Source: UBA2966 sp965242505 (GTDB lineage Bacteria > Pseudomonadota > Alphaproteobacteria > UBA2966). Taken from it: a stretch of 64,000 nucleotides of DNA. Shown one piece after another: positions 8,000 to 14,932 of this stretch. How positions within the stretch are numbered: position 1 is the stretch's first letter; each line of letters starts with the position of its first letter. The stretch lies in assembly GCA_965242505.1 (NCBI GenBank), contig OZ251449.1:3286001-3350000 (forward strand), in the 5' to 3' direction. The notes below the pieces were generated by a model. The model had not been told where the DNA came from. It saw only the letters and a program-made list of their open reading frames with translations, and ran no database searches. A program made the position numbers and the translations under genes.

Positions 8000-9226
8000 A
8001 CTTTCTGTCAATTCAGTAAGTACTTCCAAGAGATCATTAGCCATATCTTTATTGAGCAAAAACCCTTGACGACCCCATACCGTTTCCAAGATTAATGCTA
8101 TGGAATCATTATTCTGATTATCAGGCGCGGTGAATATTTGTGCCAAACAGTCAAAAACAGGATACACAGAAACATTTACAGAAGATTCCTTTTCAGAAAA
8201 CACCGTATCGATCATTGATTTCATTTCTTCTTTCGACAGAAGTTGTGCGTTACTTCCAACGATTGTCTGTAACGTCCTGTTCCTATCTGTATTGGCATCA
8301 GCTATGAAGTATTCCAAGGAGCAACGTGCGGCTGCCTCCTGAATATCACTTGGCAAAATACTAAAGGGATATTTGGAACCTACGAGAACTTGGTTAGAAG
8401 AAATTGGTAAGTATACGGCAAGAAGTTTATCACTTTCCTCAAGGAAAGGTTTATAGATCCTTGCACTTTCAGTGTGAAAAATAACTGTAGAGTCGCCCAG
8501 AATCATGGAATTATTCTTGGAAACTGATACAACCTTATAGATCAAATGTTCATACCATTCAATCTTTGCATCAGGAGCGATGGATTTTTTCAGAGCTTTT
8601 ATATGGCTTCCTTTTATTAACTTTCTCAAATCGCGATGAAATATTTCTCGGAAGAGGCTTACTTGCGTGATATATTCTGGCTTGTTCTGATCGATTAAAT
8701 CTGGTCCTGCGCGTGTGGCCATCATCAACAAAGGTTCTATAAAAAATTCCGGAAAATTATGCTCCTTTATGTGCTGTTCAATACTTTCTCGAATTATGGA
8801 CGGGCGGTCATATATTGTTGATTTTAGCCAACTAGTGAACATTTCTTCATTTGACATAAAATCAACAATTTGAGACACGAGGAATTCACTTACTTGAAAT
8901 AGATTCTCTCTCAAGTTCCTAGTTCTTATCTCAAGGTGTGCGATCAACCTAGGCAAATTTGAATCCGAAAGCACGGAATGACTCTCCGATCTTATTTCAT
9001 TAAGAAGGACACTGAAGTCATTTTCATCTTTAGTTATGGCATCATCAACTGTCGTATCTTGATCGGATGTGTAGAATTTTCCTTCTACTCCAACATTGGC
9101 TATGTTTGTATTGAATGGTTGAGTATCACGTCGGAATACCCAAGTAGATTTCTTTCCTCTTCTGGTAGAGTCAATGAATCCTTCCTGAAGAAATTTAGGG
9201 ATGAAATGTTGTCGTTTTCCAGCCAT
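7991..9226 (-). CDS. DUF4238-like protein in an AT-rich gene
   Basis: A 411-residue protein starting MAGKRQHFIPKFLQEGF (ATG at 9226); this opening and the following WVFRRDTQPF and NVGVEGKFY resemble DUF4238 proteins, whose biochemical role is not established. The rest is mostly helical, with no membrane segment or signal peptide. Base composition is remarkable: the gene is AT-rich while everything around it is strongly GC-rich, with matching AT-ending codons. It begins 20 bases after the stop of the restriction-modification gene, so the two are probably co-transcribed, and its end overlaps the integrase remnant. Recent transfer and a defence-linked role are inferences. Confidence 0.7.
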   Translation of the reverse strand: MAGKRQHFIPKFLQEGFIDSTRRGKKSTWVFRRDTQPFNTNIANVGVEGKFYTSDQDTTVDDAITKDENDFSVLLNEIRSESHSVLSDSNLPRLIAHLEIRTRNLRENLFQVSEFLVSQIVDFMSNEEMFTSWLKSTIYDRPSIIRESIEQHIKEHNFPEFFIEPLLMMATRAGPDLIDQNKPEYITQVSLFREIFHRDLRKLIKGSHIKALKKSIAPDAKIEWYEHLIYKVVSVSKNNSMILGDSTVIFHTESARIYKPFLEESDKLLAVYLPISSNQVLVGSKYPFSILPSDIQEAAARCSLEYFIADANTDRNRTLQTIVGSNAQLLSKEEMKSMIDTVFSEKESSVNVSVYPVFDCLAQIFTAPDNQNNDSIALILETVWGRQGFLLNKDMANDLLEVLTELTESLD

Positions 9227-9246
9227 GGTGTCTATCACAAATTGTT

Positions 9247-12200
9247 TTAGATCGTCATTATACCCTTGATCTGCCGCGCCGTATCTGTGAAGTGTTGGAC
9301 CTCCTCCGGCATCAGCGTCCGCCTGAGGATAGCATGTTCGCGGTAGGAGAGCCACTTCTTGAGGACTTGGTAGCCGCCGAGTTTATAGCGCCAGACATTG
9401 GCGGGGACGTTGCGCCAGAAGGCGTTGGCGTTCAAGTGGATGTCGAAGGTGGTGGCGCCCAAGGTGGGGAGGGTGGCGGCAAGGGCTTCGCGCTCTTCCG
9501 GGGTGTAGGGGCGTTCGACGGCGCGGCCCTGGCCGGGCATGACGGCGCCGCCCGCGCCGACGTGACCCCACCCGGCGGTGAGGGCGAAGTCGGCGCCCGT
9601 CATGTTGCGGCCGCTCGTGGTGGCGGGGACGGCGATGGCGGCGACTTCCGAGCGCGGCGGGCCTTGCGTGACGCCGGGGACGGGGGTTTCAGGATCGAGC
9701 AGGGCCGCGAGTTCGCGGCCGCGTTCGGCGGAGCGGGCGAGGGTTGCCGCTGCGTCGTCGCCTCCGCCGTCGGGCCAGCCGGGGAGGGGGATGCGGGGCC
9801 ATTCCATGCGCAGCGCACTGGCGTTGGCCTCGCGGTAGGCGGGGTCGTGGAGGGTGGCGAGAACGTGGTGGAAGAGGTCTTCGACGCCGAGGCCGAGGCG
9901 GTCGAGGTAGCGGCGGGCAGCGCCCGACAGGTTGGGGCGGCGGCCTGCGTCTTCGTCGTCGTCACGAAGCCAAGCGGGGAACATATTGGTCCCTCGCTCG
10001 ATCAAATGGCGTGACGCAATGTATTGCACGAAACAGGCTTGCGGTTCCTTTGCGCCGCGCCGTAAGTGCTGAGCGGAGGAAATCCATAGATTCCCTTTGA
10101 AAACATGGGGTGGGTAGTGTGGGCTCTTCTCGCGAAGCAGTTTCGTTTCCGCTTCCCAATACAGCCATCGATTATCGAATGGGCGGTAAGCGTGACGAAC
10201 GAAGCCTTCTTCATTCGGGCCGCCCCTTGAGAGTAAAGCGTCTCGCACCGCTCGCGCATCAAAGCGTCCGGTATCCTTCATGACGGGTGGATAGCGCCGT
10301 GCGATTTCCTCGTGGCTCAAGGCCGGATCGAAATACTCCCCGATCCGCGCCTTCAACCGGTCCAGATCGGTGTCGATGAGAAATGTATCACGACCGGTCT
10401 CGGACCCTTGAAACGACGCCGGGAACAGGTCCGGCAACGCCGGCCAGTCGAACCAGCCCGCACTCACCGCCGTGCGCACGAACGGCAACCCGAGCGGCAG
10501 CACCGGCGCAACATCCTCGTAAAGCGTCCCCGGCGCCGCCTCCGCCGTCGCCAGCAGGTCCGCGCGCTTGCCACGCCCCCACAGATGCCGGAAGCCCACC
10601 GATTGCGCCGGCGCATGATCCGCCTTGCGCACCAGCGTCGCGATGGCCGTCCCCACCTGGATACCGATCGGGTCGCCCTCGGTCGAGAACACGCTCGGGT
10701 CCGGCGTCCCGTCCGGCGCAATCTTCCCCGTCTTGTACTTGTCCCCGTTCAGGCAATCCACGCGGACCGCGTCGAACGCCTCCAGGAACCGTTCCCGCAT
10801 TCCCGTGAACGACAACCCGTCCAGCCACGAGTAGTTGGAGATGAAACACACCACGCCACGGCCCGTCTTCTCCGCGATGCGCCGCTCCGCCATGCGGAAG
10901 AAGCGCACGTAGAGATCGTTCAGTCCCTGTCCCTCCGGTCGTCGCGCCCACTTCGTCGAACGGTACGTCTCCGAAAGCGCCCGCTCCTCCTCCACCGCCA
11001 GACCCGCGAAGCCGTTGTAGGGCGGGTTGCCGAGGATCACGAGGATCGGCGCCTCCCGCTTCACCCGTTCGGCCCGGTCGCGTTCCTCCTCCAGTTCCGG
11101 GAACGGCAACGGCTTCGTCACCCGCGGCTCCCACCCCGTCAGCGCGTTGGTCAGGAACACCCCGGCGCGCTCGCTCCCGTCGTCCGCCAACGGCGCGTCC
11201 AGCTCCCGCAGCGCCAGCCCCACTTGCAGATGCGCCACCACGAACGGCGCCGGCATGATCTCGAACCCGAACACGCGCGACAGCGCCGCCTGCTTCACAC
11301 GCGCACCCGCCAGCGCGCCCAGGCCCCGCCCCTTCAGGTTGTCCGCAATGCGGCGCAAGACTTCCGCCAGATAGGCTCCCGTTCCGCAGCACGGGTCCAG
11401 CACGTAGACGTTCTCCGCCGTCAGGCCCTCCGCGATGCCGAGATCGTCCTTCAGGGCCCGGTCCACGCGGGCGACCATGTAGCGCACCACTTCCGAAGGC
11501 GTGTACCAGACCCCGAGTTGTTTGCGGAGTTCGGGATCGAACGCCTCCAGGAACGGTTCGTAGAAGTAGGGCACCGCCGCGCCTTCGTCGAAGCGCGAGA
11601 AGAACGCCGACCGGTCCACCCGGTCCAGCGCGGCGGACGTCCAGTCCAGCACTTCCACGAGGCCCAACGGTTGCAGCCGGCCGGGTTGGGACAGCTGCTG
11701 GAACAGCGCCGCCAGCACCGGCGCGCGCAAGTCCCAGACTGCTTCGCGCCAGCGGAATGCGCCGGTCGGCGGCGGCGTCCGTCGCGCCCACAGCACCCAG
11801 GCGGAGAACACGCCGTAGAACAGCGTCTGCACCAAGGTCGAGCGGAAAAACCGTGCACCCCGCGCACCCTCGAAGCGGACGCCCAACGCTTCTTCGAGAG
11901 CGGAGCGGATTGCCGCCAACGCCGGCGCGTCGCCCGCCGCCTCGACGCGCGCCAGACCGTCGCGGGCATGGGACGCCAGAAGCCACGCCAGGTCCCGCGG
12001 CTCCGCCAGCGCCGCACGATGCGCCAGCGCACGCGCGAGATACTCGCCAAGTCCCGCGCCCACCACGCGGGCGAACGCGCGCGGCGTCTCCAGACGGGCC
12101 GCAAAGTCTTCGGCGCTCTCCGCCAAACGCAGGCTCTCCAGCCTCAAGGGACGGCCCGCCGCGTCCTCGCCCACGAGCACGAAGTCGCGCGTGTTCGTCG

Positions 12201-12567
12201 CCAACACCAGACGGTAGCGGCCCCAATAGCGGCTCACCTGATCGCTTGCCGCCGTCAGCCAGGCGTCGTCATCGACGGGCTTCACCTCGACCACGCCGCG
12301 CTCCGGCGTCTGCCCCTCGCGCGGACGGCCTTTCTGAACCTGCTTCGCGGCATAGAGGCCGAAGTCGGGATGGCCCGCGCCCTGGTCTGCGAGCTCCTGG
12401 ACGCAGAACGCCTTCGGCTTGAGCGTCGCGCCGACGGCGTTGAGCAACCCCGCGAGCGGCCCGTAGCTCGACCGCTCCCCGGTCGCCCCGCCCGAGGCCC
12501 GCACCCGCCGCAGGTCGGCGAAGTACGCCTCCACCGCCGCCGTCAATCGCGTATTCGTCGCCGCCAT
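9247..12567 (-). CDS. Type ISP-like fused restriction-modification enzyme
   Basis: A 1,106-residue single-chain enzyme joining a nuclease, an adenine-N6 methyltransferase and a target-recognition part. The N-terminus has HPDFGLY (near 67) and GVVEVK (near 91-96), a PD-(D/E)xK-type arrangement. The methyltransferase has motif I DPCCGTGAYL near 388 and motif IV NPPY near 512. The C-terminal region contains RPFDNRWLYWE and QHLRRG stretches of the type ISP specificity domain. No helicase motor is seen between nuclease and methylase, so it is shorter than the LlaGI-type (~1,500 residues). Target and activity cannot be read from sequence. It pairs with the DUF4238-like gene. Confidence 0.88.
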   Translation of the reverse strand: MAATNTRLTAAVEAYFADLRRVRASGGATGERSSYGPLAGLLNAVGATLKPKAFCVQELADQGAGHPDFGLYAAKQVQKGRPREGQTPERGVVEVKPVDDDAWLTAASDQVSRYWGRYRLVLATNTRDFVLVGEDAAGRPLRLESLRLAESAEDFAARLETPRAFARVVGAGLGEYLARALAHRAALAEPRDLAWLLASHARDGLARVEAAGDAPALAAIRSALEEALGVRFEGARGARFFRSTLVQTLFYGVFSAWVLWARRTPPPTGAFRWREAVWDLRAPVLAALFQQLSQPGRLQPLGLVEVLDWTSAALDRVDRSAFFSRFDEGAAVPYFYEPFLEAFDPELRKQLGVWYTPSEVVRYMVARVDRALKDDLGIAEGLTAENVYVLDPCCGTGAYLAEVLRRIADNLKGRGLGALAGARVKQAALSRVFGFEIMPAPFVVAHLQVGLALRELDAPLADDGSERAGVFLTNALTGWEPRVTKPLPFPELEEERDRAERVKREAPILVILGNPPYNGFAGLAVEEERALSETYRSTKWARRPEGQGLNDLYVRFFRMAERRIAEKTGRGVVCFISNYSWLDGLSFTGMRERFLEAFDAVRVDCLNGDKYKTGKIAPDGTPDPSVFSTEGDPIGIQVGTAIATLVRKADHAPAQSVGFRHLWGRGKRADLLATAEAAPGTLYEDVAPVLPLGLPFVRTAVSAGWFDWPALPDLFPASFQGSETGRDTFLIDTDLDRLKARIGEYFDPALSHEEIARRYPPVMKDTGRFDARAVRDALLSRGGPNEEGFVRHAYRPFDNRWLYWEAETKLLREKSPHYPPHVFKGNLWISSAQHLRRGAKEPQACFVQYIASRHLIERGTNMFPAWLRDDDEDAGRRPNLSGAARRYLDRLGLGVEDLFHHVLATLHDPAYREANASALRMEWPRIPLPGWPDGGGDDAAATLARSAERGRELAALLDPETPVPGVTQGPPRSEVAAIAVPATTSGRNMTGADFALTAGWGHVGAGGAVMPGQGRAVERPYTPEEREALAATLPTLGATTFDIHLNANAFWRNVPANVWRYKLGGYQVLKKWLSYREHAILRRTLMPEEVQHFTDTARQIKGIMTI

Positions 12568-12654
12568 CGCCCCCTTGTCGCCGAGCGCGCCCCATCATGC
12601 AAGCGCCATCCGGCGACGGGGGCGCCGCAGGGTCCGTTCGCGCTCCTCTCCCTG

Positions 12655-12785
12655 GCGCGACCCCCACCCCGACCCTCCCCCTGCCAGGGAGAGGGAGAAG
12701 AAGGGACGCGCCGCCCCGCGCGCGCTCCTCCCCCCTGACAGGGGGGAGGTCGGGAGGGGGGTGGACCGCGGCCCCGCAACGCCGC
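12655..12785. repeat. GC-rich dispersed repeat, two elements
   Basis: Within the 419-base gap between the restriction-modification gene and tRNA-Ala lie the C-rich element (GCGACCCCCACCCCGACCC, then CCTCCCCCTGCCAGGGAGAGG) and the palindrome CTCCCCCCTGACAGGGGGGAG with its G-rich flank and GGACCGCGGCCCCGCAACGCCG. The same parts recur at 49.1, 51.0, 53.1, 57.7-58.4, 61.2 and 62.2 kb. The rest of the gap (12786-12986) shows no gene or clear signal. Confidence 0.85.
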
Positions 12786-12986
12786 TCGCGCGAGAACAGC
12801 GCCGCGGCCGCAACTTGCGCGGCCCGAAACCCTCAAGCGGAATGGAAGGACGATGCAAACGCCAGTCGGCGTTCGGTTCTCACACCCGACGTGGCGGTGC
12901 GCCGTCGCCCACTCGAGAACGGCGCGGACCCTCTGGCGGACGCGGCGCGCGGTTTCCGGCGTTGAAGAACGTTCGAGAAGGGGCGG

Positions 12987-13062
<76 letters not shown>

Positions 13063-13103
13063 GATCCATTCGCCGCGCCGCGCCGGTCGCGGCGGCGAAA
13101 CCG

Positions 13104-13448
13104 CTATTCGCCGGTTTTTCCGTCGTCGACCGCGCCGTCGAGCACGTCCGACACATCATCGCTCTCCTCCACGAGTTCCGCCGCGTCCTCGATAAGATCG
13201 TCGTCGCCGTCCTCGTCCTCGTCGCCGTCGGTATTGTCGCCGTCTTCCCCCTCCGGACCGGCGGTCTCGGCGCTCCCGGCCGATGCGGGTTCCGCGCCTT
13301 CCCCGGCCGCGGTCCCCGCCGTCTTCGCAACCGTCACGACATACGGCGCCTCGCACTTCGGACAGACGATCGGGTCGCGATCGAGATCGTAAAAGCGCGC
13401 CCCACATTCCGGGCATTCCCGTTTCTCGCCCCATTCAGGTTTGGACAC
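13104..13448 (-). CDS. TIGR02300 (FYDLN-acid) family protein
   Basis: A 114-residue protein of unknown role found in alphaproteobacteria. The N-terminal 40 residues carry two CPxC knuckles (CPECGARFYDLDRDP and CPKCEAPY) that could bind one zinc ion, including the FYDL(N/D) signature that names the family. The remainder is a low-complexity, strongly acidic tail of Asp, Glu, Gly and Ala. It is transcribed toward tRNA-Ala and away from aroA, leaving a 134-base divergent region at 13449-13582 that contains a perfect TTGACA (minus strand, 13535-13530) without a convincing -10. Confidence 0.85.
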   Translation of the reverse strand: MSKPEWGEKRECPECGARFYDLDRDPIVCPKCEAPYVVTVAKTAGTAAGEGAEPASAGSAETAGPEGEDGDNTDGDEDEDGDDDLIEDAAELVEESDDVSDVLDGAVDDGKTGE

Positions 13449-13582
13449 GCGGACGGCTCCCGATCGTTTCGATGGTTCGTGGGGCGAGACGAGCTCAAGG
13501 GCGCTCCAATTGCCATGAACGGGTTAACCTGTCAAAAGTTTTCGTCCCGGCGCCCGCGGGTCTTCAACGCCCTGGAAACAGC

Positions 13583-14932
13583 TTGACCGTCTTCACTTCA
13601 TATCGCGCCCGGACGCTCGCCGGCGCCGCGCGCGTACCGGGAGACAAGTCGATTTCCCATCGCGCGCTCATTTTCGGCGCGCTTTCGGTCGGCGAGACGG
13701 CCGTCACGGGGTTGTCTCGGGGCGACGACGTAGCGAGGACCGAAACGGCGTTGCGCTGCCTCGGGGCCGAGATACAGGCGCCGGAACCCGACGCTCGCGT
13801 CATTTTCGGGCGCGGCGTCGGAGGACTGCGCGAACCGGCGTCGGTCCTCGACCTGGGAAATTCGGGAACGGGCGCCCGGCTGCTGATGGGCGCGGTCGCA
13901 TCCCATCGCCTGACGGCGCACTTCACCGGGGACGCCTCGCTCTCGACCAGACCGATGGACCGCGTCATCCTCCCCCTCCGGCGGATGGGCGCCGACATCT
14001 CGGCGCGGGACGGAAACCTCCTTCCCCTGATCGTCGCCGGCGCGCGCAGCCCGGTTCCCATCGAATACGTCCTCCCGGTCCCGTCGGCGCAGGTCAAGTC
14101 CGCCATCCTTCTGGCCGCCCTCAATACGCCAGGCCACACTTCCGTGGTCGAACCCGCTCCCTCGCGGGACCACACGGAACGTATGCTGGCGCACTTCGGC
14201 GCGGCGGTCACCGAAGGGAAGGACGGCGACGGCAGGCGCCGCATCGCCGTGGAGGGCGAGGCGGAACTGATGGGGCGCGCCGTCGCGGTTCCGGGCGATC
14301 CGTCTTCGGCCGCCTTCCTCGTGGCCGCCGCCCTCGCCGTTCCGGGTTCCCGAGTCACGATCGAGAACGTCGGGACCAATCCCCTGCGAACGGGCTTCTT
14401 CGATACGCTGCGGGAGATGGGAGCCGATATCGAGCTGTCGGGCGCCCGCGCCGTCGGCGGCGAGCCGGTGGCCGACGTCACGGTCCGGCACGGTGGTCTG
14501 GCCGGCATCGAGGTGCCGCCGGAGCGGGCGCCCACGATGATCGACGAGTACCCGGTCCTGGCGGCCCTGGCGGCGGGCGCGGAAGGCCGGACCGTCATGC
14601 GCGGCGTCCGCGAGCTCCGCGTCAAGGAGAGCGACCGCATCTCGGCCATGACGACCGGCCTTCGGGCCTGCGGCGTCACGGTCGACGAATTCGAAGACGG
14701 CCTCGCGGTCACCGGTCTGGGCGGACCGGCGCCCGGCGGCGGCGGCGTCGACGCGCGTCTCGACCACAGGGTGGCCATGTCGTTTCTCGTGCTCGGCATG
14801 GCTTCCAAGGAACCGGTCATGGTGGACCACGCCGAAACCATCGCGACCAGCTTTCCCGAATTCATCGATCTGATGACGGGTCTGGGCGCCGAAGTGTCGC
14901 GGGCGCCGCGGGCGCGAAGCAACTCGAAATGA
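13583..14932 (+). CDS. aroA: 3-phosphoshikimate 1-carboxyvinyltransferase (EPSP synthase)
   Basis: AroA joins shikimate 3-phosphate and phosphoenolpyruvate in the pathway to chorismate. The chosen TTG at 13583 gives 449 residues beginning MTVFTSYRARTLAGAARVPG, which lines up with family N-termini; no in-frame ATG lies close by, and the open frame upstream is not homologous. Motifs: PGDKSISHRALI (substrate-binding), DLGNSGTGARLLMG, PMDRVILPLRRMGA, and the C-terminal RVKESDRISAM. The stop overlaps the cmk ATG (ATGA), so aroA and cmk are translationally coupled. Confidence 0.94.
   Translation: MTVFTSYRARTLAGAARVPGDKSISHRALIFGALSVGETAVTGLSRGDDVARTETALRCLGAEIQAPEPDARVIFGRGVGGLREPASVLDLGNSGTGARLLMGAVASHRLTAHFTGDASLSTRPMDRVILPLRRMGADISARDGNLLPLIVAGARSPVPIEYVLPVPSAQVKSAILLAALNTPGHTSVVEPAPSRDHTERMLAHFGAAVTEGKDGDGRRRIAVEGEAELMGRAVAVPGDPSSAAFLVAAALAVPGSRVTIENVGTNPLRTGFFDTLREMGADIELSGARAVGGEPVADVTVRHGGLAGIEVPPERAPTMIDEYPVLAALAAGAEGRTVMRGVRELRVKESDRISAMTTGLRACGVTVDEFEDGLAVTGLGGPAPGGGGVDARLDHRVAMSFLVLGMASKEPVMVDHAETIATSFPEFIDLMTGLGAEVSRAPRARSNSK

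Noticed and set aside
13533..13582. An ATG at 13515 as the aroA start
   Set aside because: It is out of frame with the AroA coding sequence; the in-frame TTG at 13583 fits the family N-terminus.
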